Below are positions 24,754 to 33,199 of a stretch of DNA of 64,000 nt, piece after piece. How positions within the stretch are numbered: the stretch's first letter is position 1; the number at the start of each line of letters is the position of its first letter. Origin of the DNA: Streptosporangium violaceochromogenes (lineage in GTDB: Bacteria > Actinomycetota > Actinomycetes > Streptosporangiales > Streptosporangiaceae); NCBI RefSeq assembly GCF_014654615.1, contig NZ_BNBB01000001.1, positions 488,949 through 552,948 on the forward strand, in the 5' to 3' direction. Under the pieces are notes generated by a model that had not been told where the DNA came from, searched no databases, and saw nothing but the letters and a program-made list of their open reading frames with translations. The translations under genes were made by a program, and so were the position numbers.

Positions 24754-26292
24754 ATGACACGTGTCGTGAAGCGGGGCCACTCGTGGGACGAGGCGTTCGC
24801 GAGCGCCCGCGCGCTGGCGCCGGAGGCCTTCACCGAGACCGGAGCCCTCAACCACTGGGGCGGGGCCTGGCGGGACGAGGGGAGGCACGCGACCGCCGTC
24901 TCCCCCCTGGACGGGAGACCGATCCCCGGCCCCGCGGCGCTGACGCTCGACCAGGGGCGCGCGGCCGTGAGATCCGCCCTCGACGGGCATCGGAACTGGC
25001 GCCGTCTTCCGCTCGCCGAGCGGCGGGCCCGTGTGCGGGCGGCGGTCGAGGCGATGGCGGAGCATCGTGACCTGCTCACGCTGCTGCTGGTGTGGGAGAT
25101 CGGCAAGACATGGCCGCAGGCCGCTGCGGATGTGGACCGCTGTCTGTCCGGCGTGCGCTGGTACGTCGAGGAGATCGAGGGGATGCTCGGCTCCCGTGCG
25201 TCCCTGGAGGGGCCGGTCAGCAACATCGCGAGCTGGAACTACCCGATGAGCGTGCTCATGCACGGGATGCTCGTCCAGGCGCTCGCGGGCAACGGCGTCA
25301 TCGCCAAGGTGCCGAGCGACGGGGGGCTGTGCTGCCTCACCCTGGCCACCGCGCTGGCGGTACGGGAGGGACTCCCCTTCACCCTCGTGAGCGGGTCAGG
25401 GCCCGAGCTCGCCCCGGCGCTGGTGGCGCAGGAGGGGATCGGCTGCGTCGCCTTCGTCGGCGGCCGGGAGGCGGGCCGGCGGGTCAGGCGCCTGCTGCGG
25501 CCCGGCACCCGCCACATCCTGGAGCTGGAGGGGCTCAACTGCTGGGGCGTCTGGGAGTTCTCGGACTGGGAGACGCTGTCCGCCCAGATCCGGAAGGGTT
25601 ACGAGTACGCCAAGCAGCGGTGCACCGCCTATCCCCGGTTCGTCGTGCAGCGCGGCCTCTTCGACCGCTTCCTGGCCGCGCACCGGCCGGTGCTGGAATC
25701 CCTGCGGTTCGGGCATCCCCTCGCCGTCGAGCATCCCGGCGACGACCTCCCCGAGCTGGACTTCGGGCCGCTGATCAACGCCGCCAAGGCGGCGGAGCTC
25801 CGTGGAAAGGTGGACGACGCCATCGGGGCCGGAGCCGTTCCCCTGTACCGCGGCGGCCTGTCACAGGGCCGGTTCCTGCCGGGACAGGACGTCTCCGCCT
25901 ACCTACCGCCGTCGAGCCTGCTCCATCCGCCGCCGTCGTCGCCGCTGCACCACGCCGAACCGTTCGGCCCGGTCGACTCGGTCGTGCTGGTCGACTCGGA
26001 GGAGGAACTCGTGCACGCGATGAACGTCAGCAACGGCTCACTCGTGGCCGCCGTCTCCTGCGACGACGAGAGGACGGCGGCGCGGGTCGCGGGACACGTA
26101 CGGGCCTTCAAGGTGGGGATCAACGCGCCCCGGTCGCGCGGTGACCGGCACGAGGTGTTCGGCGGGGAGGGGGCCTCCTGGCTGGGCGCCTTCGTCGGCG
26201 GCGAACTGCTCGTGCGGGCGGTCACCCAGGGGGCGGACGACGGGACGATGCCGGGGAACTTCCCCGCTCCCCGGCATCGTCTCCCCGTCTAG
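24754..26292 (+). CDS. Aldehyde dehydrogenase family protein
   Basis: 512 residues. It keeps the catalytic cysteine in YAKQRCTAYPRFVV, the general-base glutamate in HILELEGLNCWGV, and the asparagine in SNIASWNYPMSV. The GGREAGRRVRR loop replaces the usual G-S-T-E-x-G, and GGK after the glutamate is altered to EGL, so it is a divergent member. It probably oxidises a pathway aldehyde to the acid, or acylates CoA. AAAGGAG lies seven bases before ATG 24754. The stop overlaps the stop of the YitT-like gene on the other strand by four bases. Confidence 0.83.
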   Translation: MTRVVKRGHSWDEAFASARALAPEAFTETGALNHWGGAWRDEGRHATAVSPLDGRPIPGPAALTLDQGRAAVRSALDGHRNWRRLPLAERRARVRAAVEAMAEHRDLLTLLLVWEIGKTWPQAAADVDRCLSGVRWYVEEIEGMLGSRASLEGPVSNIASWNYPMSVLMHGMLVQALAGNGVIAKVPSDGGLCCLTLATALAVREGLPFTLVSGSGPELAPALVAQEGIGCVAFVGGREAGRRVRRLLRPGTRHILELEGLNCWGVWEFSDWETLSAQIRKGYEYAKQRCTAYPRFVVQRGLFDRFLAAHRPVLESLRFGHPLAVEHPGDDLPELDFGPLINAAKAAELRGKVDDAIGAGAVPLYRGGLSQGRFLPGQDVSAYLPPSSLLHPPPSSPLHHAEPFGPVDSVVLVDSEEELVHAMNVSNGSLVAAVSCDDERTAARVAGHVRAFKVGINAPRSRGDRHEVFGGEGASWLGAFVGGELLVRAVTQGADDGTMPGNFPAPRHRLPV

Positions 26293-26930
26293 TCGGACGC
26301 GGTTCGCCCGACGTGGTCGGCCGCCCGCTCCGCGGGCGGCCGATATCCCAGGACGCGGCCGAAATACTGCACGAGGGGCCCGATCGCCACGGCGAAGAGC
26401 AGGGTGCCCACCCCGACGCTGCCGCCGAGCAGGACACCGATCAGCAGGACGGAGATCTCGACGATCGTGCGGGACAGCCGGATCGACGTGCCGAAGCGCC
26501 GGTTCAGGCCGGTCATCAGCCCCTCGCGCGCCCCTACGCCGAGATCCGGCACCAGATACATCCCCTGGCCGAACGCGAAGACCAGGATGCCACCGACCTG
26601 CAGGACGATCTGGAGCCAGAGCGACCCGGCGGGGACCGTCCAGCCGAGGATCCAGTCGATGACGACGGCCGCGACGAAGATGTTGAGAACGGTGCCGACG
26701 TGGGGGCGTTCCCCGAGGGGCCACCAGGGGATCAGCGCGACGACGGTGACCAGGATGATCACCGTTCCGAAGCTGAGCCCGGTCAGGCGGGCCAGGCCGT
26801 CGTGGAGGACGTCCCATGGCCCAAGTCCCAGGCCGGACCGGATCTGCGCGGCCACCCCCACCCCCTGGAGGGTCAGGCCGGCCGTCAGCAGTGCGAAGCG
26901 CCCGGAAAAGGGCCAATCCCGTGCCGTCAT
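26289..26930 (-). CDS. YczE/YitT-like integral membrane protein
   Basis: 213 residues with about five helices. Family-like features are GLGLGPWDVLHDGLARLTGLSFGT and DLGVGAREGLMTGLNRRFG, as in the YczE/YyaS group of uncharacterised membrane proteins. AGGAGAAATAT precedes ATG 26930. It is divergent from the deaminase at 27021, and the 90-base gap holds two copies of the island operator motif, so it is probably co-regulated with the pathway and may move a substrate or product. Confidence 0.78.
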   Translation of the reverse strand: MTARDWPFSGRFALLTAGLTLQGVGVAAQIRSGLGLGPWDVLHDGLARLTGLSFGTVIILVTVVALIPWWPLGERPHVGTVLNIFVAAVVIDWILGWTVPAGSLWLQIVLQVGGILVFAFGQGMYLVPDLGVGAREGLMTGLNRRFGTSIRLSRTIVEISVLLIGVLLGGSVGVGTLLFAVAIGPLVQYFGRVLGYRPPAERAADHVGRTASD

Positions 26931-26948
26931 ATATTTCTCCTATGTCAG

Positions 26949-26959
26949 TTGTCAGACAA
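26949..26959. promoter_or_regulatory. Candidate GntR operator F
   Basis: TTGTCAGACAA, a perfect palindrome around its central A, with a half copy (ATGTCAGT) just before it. It lies 20 bases from the start of the YitT-like gene. Confidence 0.6.
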
Positions 26960-26993
26960 ATATAAGATGAAGAGACAGTCAATCGATAGACTG

Positions 26994-27007
26994 CTCAGAC
27001 ATCTGAG
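26994..27007. promoter_or_regulatory. Candidate GntR operator G
   Basis: CTCAGACATCTGAG, with perfect six-base arms around a two-base centre. It lies 14 bases before ATG 27021. Confidence 0.6.
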
Positions 27008-27020
27008 TAATGGAGGTTCC

Positions 27021-28313
27021 ATGAACCGGCTCGTCCTGCGGGGAGCGCGTCACCCCGGCGACATCGCCGTCGCCGGCGATCGCATCGTCGCCGTCGGCCG
27101 CGTGGACAAGCGGCCGGGAGACCGGGTCCTGCGCTGCGACGGGGACATCGTTACCGCGGGCCTGGTCAACACCCACCACCACCTGTTCCAGTGGCTCACC
27201 CGCGGCCTGGCCGTCGACACCGGCTTCTTCACCTGGCTGCGCTCGCTCTACCCGCTGTGGAGCCGCATCACCGCCGACGACCTCCGGGCGGCCGCCCGCC
27301 TCGGCCTGGCCCGGCTGGCCCTCTCCGGCGCGACCACCGTCGCCGACCACCACTACCTCGTCCTGAACGGGGACGACTCGGTGTTCCACGTCCTCGCCGA
27401 GACGGCACGCGAGGTCGGCGTGCGCCTCCACATCGCGCGCGGCATGGTGGATCGAGGCGAGAGCGCGGGCGGCCTCGCCCCCGACATGATGGCCGAGCCG
27501 GTCGACGCCGCCCTCGCCTCCGCCGAACAGCTCATCGACGACCTCCACGACGGGGACCGCGTCGCCGTGGCCCTGGCGCCCGCCAGCCCCCTGTCGGCGT
27601 CCCGCGAGATGTTCCGCGCCGCCGCGGAACTGGCGGATCACCGCGCGGTACGGCTGCACACCCATCTCGCTGAAGATCCGGCCGAACGGGAGCGCTGCCG
27701 CGCGCTCCACGGGCTCACCCCGATCGAACTGCTTGAGGAGACCGGCTGGCTCACCGCGTCCACCTGGATCGCCCACGCCGTCCACCTGGACACGGACGAG
27801 ATCCGCCGGCTGGGCTCCCACGGGGTCGGCGTGGCACACTGCCCGGGGTCGAACAGCCGCCTCGGCGACGGCATCTGCCCGGTCGTGGACCTCGTCGCGG
27901 CAGGCGTCCCCGTGGGCCTCGGCGTCGACGGGGCCGCCTCGCACGAGGCCGGCACGCTGTTCCCGGAGATGCGCCTCGCCCTCTATCTGGCCCGCCAGCG
28001 GGCCGGCCGCCCCGACGCCCTCACCACACGCGAGGCGCTCACCCTGGCGACCCTCGGAGGAGCACGCTGCCTCGGCCGTGACGACCTCGGGCGACTGGAG
28101 CCGGGCGCCGCCGCGGACATCGCCGTCTGGCCCGGCGACGACCTCAGCGACATCGCCGACCCCGTCGCGGCCCTGATCCTCGGCCCGGAGCGGCGCGTGC
28201 GCCACCTGCTGGTCGCGGGCGAGCCGGTGGTCAGCGAGGGGCACCTTCTCACGGTCGACGTGCGAGCCGCCCAGGCCGACGTGGCGGCACGCGCCAGGCG
28301 GCTCTCCCGGTGA
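27021..28313 (+). CDS. Amidohydrolase, 8-oxoguanine-deaminase-like
   Basis: 430 residues. It starts with the amidohydrolase beta-sandwich, then the metal motif NTHHHLFQWLTRGLA, which closely matches 8-oxoguanine deaminases and related hydroxyatrazine-type enzymes. THLAED, WIAHAVHLDTDE and GVDGAASHEAGTLFPEM give the remaining metal and catalytic residues. It is expected to remove an amino or alkylamino group from a purine- or triazine-like ring. GGAGG at 27012-27016 precedes ATG 27021. It is divergent from the YitT-like gene and has operator G in its leader. Confidence 0.88.
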   Translation: MNRLVLRGARHPGDIAVAGDRIVAVGRVDKRPGDRVLRCDGDIVTAGLVNTHHHLFQWLTRGLAVDTGFFTWLRSLYPLWSRITADDLRAAARLGLARLALSGATTVADHHYLVLNGDDSVFHVLAETAREVGVRLHIARGMVDRGESAGGLAPDMMAEPVDAALASAEQLIDDLHDGDRVAVALAPASPLSASREMFRAAAELADHRAVRLHTHLAEDPAERERCRALHGLTPIELLEETGWLTASTWIAHAVHLDTDEIRRLGSHGVGVAHCPGSNSRLGDGICPVVDLVAAGVPVGLGVDGAASHEAGTLFPEMRLALYLARQRAGRPDALTTREALTLATLGGARCLGRDDLGRLEPGAAADIAVWPGDDLSDIADPVAALILGPERRVRHLLVAGEPVVSEGHLLTVDVRAAQADVAARARRLSR

Positions 28314-28430
28314 CCGGGTGATCAACCCGTACGGTCCGGCAACGGTCCGGCGGGAAATCGACTCGGTGCGGACCGGCGACGGACCGTCCGCATATCGCCG
28401 GCTCAGAGCCGTGCCCCTGAGGAGTTTCGA

Positions 28431-28475
28431 GGGTAGGGCGGGCGGGACTCGAACCCGCGACCCAGGGATTATGAG
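28431..28475. repeat. attL: 45-bp copy of the tRNA-Met 3' end
   Basis: Identical over 45 bases to 48668-48712. It corresponds to the 3' part of the tRNA-Met gene up to the anticodon loop and diverges immediately after (ACACGG here, TCCCCT at the intact gene). It marks the left end of the integrated element. The flanks 28314-28430 and 28476-28550 show nothing else I can name. Confidence 0.92.
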
Positions 28476-28550
28476 ACACGGACACAACAGGCAGCGACCG
28501 TACCCGCTACCTGCGAAAACGCCCTCGCGGTCTTCCTGACAGCCCATGCC

Positions 28551-28567
28551 TGGGAAGGCATTGGGAA
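28551..28567. repeat. Direct repeat at the left end of the AICE
   Basis: TGGGAAGGCATTGGGAA, identical to 48546-48562 near the right end. It may be an integrase or Xis arm-type site. Confidence 0.5.
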
Positions 28568-28740
28568 AGACTGTGCTGTTGGAACCGCTCAAGTGCCCGA
28601 ACTGAGGCAGTGTTGGCCGGAAAGTTCAGCGTTTGACACCCCACCTCAGGCGGCCCCGGCAAGCCTCCCCAAATCTGGTGACCAACCTTCGGCCGAGGGT
28701 AGAGAGCCACCGCGATCACACATGTGAGAGGCTGCCACTC

Positions 28741-29187
28741 ATGTTCTCGGACCAAGACACCAACATCGTGGGTATCGGCTACGAGGGCAGAGATCTTGAG
28801 TCGGTGGTGAAGGACGCGCTGACGTACAACCTGACGATGCTGATCGACATCCGCCTCAATCCGATCTCTCGTAAGCCCGGCCTCAGTAAGAAGCGGCTAG
28901 CCGCCGCCGTAGCCGAAAACGGCATCGAGTATGTCCACATGCCGCAACTCGGCAACCCCAAGTGGAACCGCGCGGGCTTCGCCGGCTCGGCGGCCGAACT
29001 CGCCGAGGCCCGGGACAACTACGTGGCTCACGTCGCCTCTCCAGAGGCTGAAGCCGCGATGGATGAGATTGTGGTCTGGGCACAGAAAGGACTCGTGGCC
29101 GTGCTCTGCTTCGAGGCAGACGAGCGACGTTGTCACCGCTCAGTGGTGCTGGATCAGGTGCGTCGACGACTGCCAGGCACGGTCTAA
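28741..29187 (+). CDS. DUF488-family protein
   Basis: 148 residues. It begins with IVGIGYEGRDLESVVKDAL and then LIDIRLNPISRKPGLSKKRL, both typical of DUF488. The C-terminal motif is LCFEADERRCHRSVV, with the conserved C-x-E and C-H-R residues. The family's biochemical role is unsettled. It is convergent with the 279-residue gene at 29184 and overlaps its stop by four bases, so the two probably travel as one cargo pair. Confidence 0.8.
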   Translation: MFSDQDTNIVGIGYEGRDLESVVKDALTYNLTMLIDIRLNPISRKPGLSKKRLAAAVAENGIEYVHMPQLGNPKWNRAGFAGSAAELAEARDNYVAHVASPEAEAAMDEIVVWAQKGLVAVLCFEADERRCHRSVVLDQVRRRLPGTV

Positions 29188-30023
29188 CGCGGTGGATAGA
29201 AGAGGCCGAGCACGCTAAACACATGCTGGCGTTTGGCCTGGTTTCCGATGTAGAAGACCGTGTCCTTGTCGTCCCCGCACATCTTGTCGAGCCAACGGGC
29301 CCGCAGTTCGGCCTTAGCGCTGGCCTCGTCCCAGTCTGAGAGGCGCCGCTGATGCCGGACAAACTCCCAGTCCAGCAAGCCCTGGCGATGTCCCTTGCAC
29401 TGCCGTGAATCGCAGCGATAGCGATACCAAGCCTTGAAGCGGGGAGCCTCCAGAGCTCGCCGAGGAGCACTGTCGAACAGGCCGAGTTGGTTCACGTAAC
29501 TTTGGATCTTCGCCTGCTCCTCTTGGCTCCATCCCGGGTGGTTTTCGATGACGATGTCGTCGATCTCCTGCGGTCGGATCGCCGCCAGCGACCGTGCCGG
29601 TGGATCGTTCCTTACTGCATTGAGCACGTCACACATCGAGCCTTGGACGTAGTCCTCGATCCAGGTGGCGCGCTTCTTCCAGTCCTTCACGTGGCCGATG
29701 GTGTTCATGGTCGTCAGTATCGGTCGCCAGCTCTCGCCGCGAGGGTCATTGCGAGCCGGCCGAGCCTCGAATTCGACGAAGTCATACTTCTTGAACTCGT
29801 TGGGGTCGTCGAGCGTCCGAAAATTAATGGGGTAGAGCCGGAGCCAGCCGAAATCTTGCAAGTCGGCGCGGATGCCGGCCACGCATACAGTCTCTCCGTA
29901 GGTTTGGGATGGATTCGGCGCGGCCTTCACCAGGATCAGCACTTTCAAACGCCGTGGCTGGTCTCCCGCAGGCTTGGCCGTGGTGGTGTTCGACTCCGGA
30001 CCGAAGAGCGATTGCTGCGTCAC
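29184..30023 (-). CDS. Hypothetical AICE cargo protein, 279 residues
   Basis: No family is recognised. The N-terminal part has a beta-alpha pattern (LKVLILVKAAPNPSQTYGET) followed by VCVAGIR and WLRLYPINFRTL. The C-terminal part has a possible metal-binding CDSRQCKGH, a WEF motif, and ends FYIGNQAKRQHVFSVLGLFY. A GGAGG site lies upstream of ATG 30023. Pairing with a DUF488 gene, end to end, in the cargo part of a mobile element and next to a probable restriction enzyme suggests a host-defence or modification role. That is inference from context only. Confidence 0.65.
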   Translation of the reverse strand: MTQQSLFGPESNTTTAKPAGDQPRRLKVLILVKAAPNPSQTYGETVCVAGIRADLQDFGWLRLYPINFRTLDDPNEFKKYDFVEFEARPARNDPRGESWRPILTTMNTIGHVKDWKKRATWIEDYVQGSMCDVLNAVRNDPPARSLAAIRPQEIDDIVIENHPGWSQEEQAKIQSYVNQLGLFDSAPRRALEAPRFKAWYRYRCDSRQCKGHRQGLLDWEFVRHQRRLSDWDEASAKAELRARWLDKMCGDDKDTVFYIGNQAKRQHVFSVLGLFYPPR

Positions 30024-30611
30024 CGTACGACTCCTCCAAGTGTCAGTGAACGGGCAACCGCCTACCGCTGCACGGATGCACCTCTTCGGTTGTAACTCCA
30101 GATCTTCCTCAAGTCACCTGCCCACCAACGCAACTATGGGCATACGAGCTGCCCGAAATACCACGAGAAAGATCACTTCGGATCATCTACACAGGCACAA
30201 CTGATTCAATTGCATACCCTGCGCCGTTTTATGCCCCAAAGATAGATGAGGAGATTCAGCTCACCAATGCTGAGCTATGGACGAACAGCGGAACGTCTCA
30301 CGCTGCCGCGCTATGACTCGCCCGGGCCAACGTAGGAGCAGGCCGCCCACCTCGCACCCGCCGCCCCCTGAACCTCATGGAGCCAGGACCTCGGAGAGCC
30401 AAGACGAGCCCGGCGAACGCCTCCCGATCCAGGGACCACCGCGTAGGCAGTCAGGCCGTCACGCTCCCCACCTGCTCTTATTTGTTCGATGACTCAATCG
30501 GACCACGAAAAACGGCATCCGATTGCCGCATGAGATGCGGACATCCACTGTTGACGTCCATGGAAGACGCGGGATACGGTACGCAAACGATCGTGATCTA
30601 GTGGAGGAAAC
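30024..30611. other. 588-base stretch without a clear gene
   Basis: It is less GC-rich than its surroundings. One plus-strand frame is open from about 30047 to a TGA near 30299 and reads protein-like at its end (IIYTGTTDSIAYPAPFYAPK). It has no in-frame ATG, GTG or TTG, so it may be the tail of a decayed gene. The last 150 bases presumably hold the promoter of the nuclease gene at 30612. Nothing else is recognised. Confidence 0.4.
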
Positions 30612-31568
30612 ATGACCCCCCCGGCTCCCCCGGCCTCCCCCGCGTGGACTCTCAAGCCTGACCAGCCCATCGAGCGCAAGAAGCTCCACGAAGACTTCGG
30701 CGGCCGCACGCAGGGCGGCATTGGCCCGTCCAGCCGCACCCCGAACGTCTTCGTCTTCACTGACCCCATCGCCGGCGAGAAGCACGGCTACTTCGACGGT
30801 TGGATGCCTGACGGCCTGTTCCACTACAGCGGTGAAGGCCAGCACGGCGACCAGCGGATGATCTCCGGCAACGCCAGCATCCTCAACCACCAGCGGGAAG
30901 GGCGCGCCCTGCGCGTTTTCCAGGGCGCCCGCGGCACCGTCACCTACCTCGGCGAGTTCGAGGTGTACGACAAGGACCCCTGGTACGAGGCGGATGCCCC
31001 GGAGACTGGTGACGGCCCTCTGCGTAAGGTCATCGTCTTCCGGCTGAAGCCGCTGGACACCAGTCCGCAGCCTCCGCAGACCAAGCTGGCCCGGCTGCTC
31101 GCCGCTACCCGTCGCGCCGACACTGAGGAGCAGGTGCAGGAACTTCCGCTGGAGCAGCAGCTCACCGAGCGCAGTTTCGTCAACCCTGCCCAGGAGCCCT
31201 ACGAAGCTGAGCGAAAGGAGTCCAGCCTGGTGCAAGCTCTGGCCGACTACCTGCGCGGCAAGGGGCACGCGATCAGCCGGCATCAGATGCTGCCCAAGGG
31301 GGAGACGCGGCCTCTGTTCACCGACCTGTACGACGGGGACCTGAACCTTCTGGTGGAGGCGAAGGGCAGCGTCACCCGTGAGAACGTGCGGATGGCGATC
31401 GGGCAGCTCGCCGATTACGGCCGATTCCTGCCGGACGCGACCCGAGCGATCCTGCTGCCTGCTGAGCCTCGCGCGGATCTGCTCGCGCTTGCTCGCAGTC
31501 AGAACATCGTGACCATGTGGCCGGTCAAGGGTGGCTACGCCACCAGCAAGGCCGACTTCACCCTGTAG
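30612..31568 (+). CDS. SRA-like domain fused to a PD-(D/E)XK nuclease (probable modification-dependent restriction enzyme)
   Basis: 318 residues. The N-terminal 150 residues (IERKKLHEDFGGRTQGGIGP, then VFVFTDP, HGYFDGWMPDGLFHYSGEGQ and GNASILNH) resemble the SRA-type base-reading domain of ScoMcrA-like type IV restriction proteins. The C-terminal part has a PD-(D/E)XK-like core: LFTDLYDGDLNLLVEAKG, with the Asp and Glu-x-Lys spaced as expected, then a helix with QLADYGRF. It probably cuts DNA bearing modified bases. A TGGAGG site precedes ATG 30612. It is the first right-facing cargo gene and is followed by a strong hairpin. The exact modification recognised cannot be read from sequence. Confidence 0.75.
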   Translation: MTPPAPPASPAWTLKPDQPIERKKLHEDFGGRTQGGIGPSSRTPNVFVFTDPIAGEKHGYFDGWMPDGLFHYSGEGQHGDQRMISGNASILNHQREGRALRVFQGARGTVTYLGEFEVYDKDPWYEADAPETGDGPLRKVIVFRLKPLDTSPQPPQTKLARLLAATRRADTEEQVQELPLEQQLTERSFVNPAQEPYEAERKESSLVQALADYLRGKGHAISRHQMLPKGETRPLFTDLYDGDLNLLVEAKGSVTRENVRMAIGQLADYGRFLPDATRAILLPAEPRADLLALARSQNIVTMWPVKGGYATSKADFTL

Positions 31569-31582
31569 GTCTCGGCCCGAGA

Positions 31583-31609
31583 GGGCCGTCGGTAACTGGC
31601 CGACGGCCC
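31583..31609 (+). terminator. Hairpin terminator after the nuclease gene
   Basis: GGGCCGTCGG (31583-31592) and CCGACGGCCC (31600-31609) form a perfect ten-base stem with a seven-base loop, starting 15 bases after the stop. Confidence 0.75.
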
Positions 31610-31720
31610 TTGCTGATCCCTAACGACCTTTAGGACACACACATTTAATCCCTGCCAATTTCTTCCGGCAAGAAGAGGAATCCGGCTACGCCATGTACCT
31701 TTCTGGGTGATGATTCGTGC

Positions 31721-33160
31721 ATGACTGGCACGCCCCCTGACTGGCTCACGCACTCCGTACCTGCAGAAACGGAGCGGAAGGTTCCACCACTTGGAAAGAT
31801 GCTGAAGTCGTATCGGGCCACACACAGGCTCACTCAGAGAGAGCTTGCCACCCGTCTCTTGATTGACCAGACCTACGTATCCAAGATTGAGCGTGGTGTC
31901 CGGGGCATCAAGGATGTGGACTTCCTCGCGCGTGTCGCCAAACTGCTGGGAGTTCCGCTTAACGAGTTATATACCGCCAGCGGCCATCCCGCTCAGGCGG
32001 GAACGCCTGCCGACCCGGTGGCAACCAGCCAGCGCCGATGGCTGGAGATCCGCCGTCACCTCAACCAGAACCGCGCCGAGCTGGCCGCCGCGGTGATCGC
32101 CACTTACCCGGAGAACCTCCGGGTACGGAACGTGCCGCTCATCGCCGAAGCGGGTTGGCTGCCCGCTGAACCCGTGCCGCTCGCCGACATCACCCTCAGG
32201 TGGGTGGAGGGTCCCCAGCGGGTAGCCGTGGACGGCTCCGAGCCGGAGGCGTTCACGGCCCGGCCGCTTCGCGCGCCCGGCTCCGCCTACGACCGGTACA
32301 CCTCCGCCGTTCGTTACCTGGACCCGCCCACCCTGTTCGAGAACCGGCCGAGTTACCGGCTCCTCGATCTACGTTGGGCAAACGAGCGCGGAGAAATGAC
32401 GTTCGGGCTGGCCAACTACTTCGACAAACTGGACATCTCCGAGGCTGTCGGCCACGAGACGGCCGCCGCGATGATGCACAGTCCGGCAAGCCTGTCGTGG
32501 GAGAACCTCCCCTTCCGATCACTCATCGGGGACCCGTTCGACTTCCATCGCCGGGCGGTCATCCCCGCCATCACAACGTTGATGCTGCGCCGACGGCGTA
32601 CGCACGGCACGGCCTCGTTTCTGCTCCACTGGCGCGACCCCGCGAAGGTGGCCACGGCCTCGGGCCTGTACGACGTGATCCCCGCCGGCGAGTTTCAGCC
32701 TTCCAGCATGGCCCCCTGGGATCTGTCGAACGACTTCGATCTATGGCGCAACGTCGTTCGTGAGCTGAGCGAGGAACTCCTTGGGACTCCCGAGCACGAC
32801 GGTAGTAGGAGCATGCCGATCGACTACGAGGCATGGCCGCTCTACCGCGCCCTGGGGAAAGCCCGCGACGAAGGGCGGGTATCGGTCTACTGCCTGGGCG
32901 TCGCTCTGGACGCACTGACCCTGGCCACCACCATCATGACCGTGCTCGTCATCGACGACGACGTGTTCGACGATCTATTAGCGGACCTGGTCCAGTCGAA
33001 CGCGGAAGGCACCACCGTCTTCGGAGAGCCCGGACAGCGCGGCATCCCGTTCACCGGCCAGAACGTGAACCGCCTGCTGACCTCCGAGCCGATGGCCTCC
33101 CCCGGCGCCGGCTGTCTCGCCCTGGCCTGGAGATATCGGGGGCTGCTGCTGTCGTCGTAG
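31721..33160 (+). CDS. XRE-type HTH protein with C-terminal Nudix-like domain
   Basis: 479 residues. Residues about 26-85 are an XRE/Cro helix-turn-helix (LTQRELATRLLIDQTYVSKI). The C-terminal part is Nudix-like: LYDVIPAGEFQPSS, then LWRNVVRELSEELLG, which matches the REUXEEXG part of the Nudix box with an insertion before it. Between them is a conserved block shared with the next gene (TLRWVEGP, LFENRPSYRLLDL, YFDKLDISEAVGHE). ATG 31721 has no good ribosome site. It may sense a nucleotide or NAD-like ligand and regulate transcription; that is inferred from the domain pair. Confidence 0.72.
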   Translation: MTGTPPDWLTHSVPAETERKVPPLGKMLKSYRATHRLTQRELATRLLIDQTYVSKIERGVRGIKDVDFLARVAKLLGVPLNELYTASGHPAQAGTPADPVATSQRRWLEIRRHLNQNRAELAAAVIATYPENLRVRNVPLIAEAGWLPAEPVPLADITLRWVEGPQRVAVDGSEPEAFTARPLRAPGSAYDRYTSAVRYLDPPTLFENRPSYRLLDLRWANERGEMTFGLANYFDKLDISEAVGHETAAAMMHSPASLSWENLPFRSLIGDPFDFHRRAVIPAITTLMLRRRRTHGTASFLLHWRDPAKVATASGLYDVIPAGEFQPSSMAPWDLSNDFDLWRNVVRELSEELLGTPEHDGSRSMPIDYEAWPLYRALGKARDEGRVSVYCLGVALDALTLATTIMTVLVIDDDVFDDLLADLVQSNAEGTTVFGEPGQRGIPFTGQNVNRLLTSEPMASPGAGCLALAWRYRGLLLSS

Positions 33161-33199
33161 GGTGGCAGGGATCTCCACTCTTCATTTTCAGAGGTGCCG

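Noticed and set aside
26289..26930. A sigma70 promoter reading for the 26931-27020 divergent region
   Set aside because: Several -10-like boxes (TATAAG, TATATT) exist but none has a correctly spaced -35, so no promoter was annotated there.
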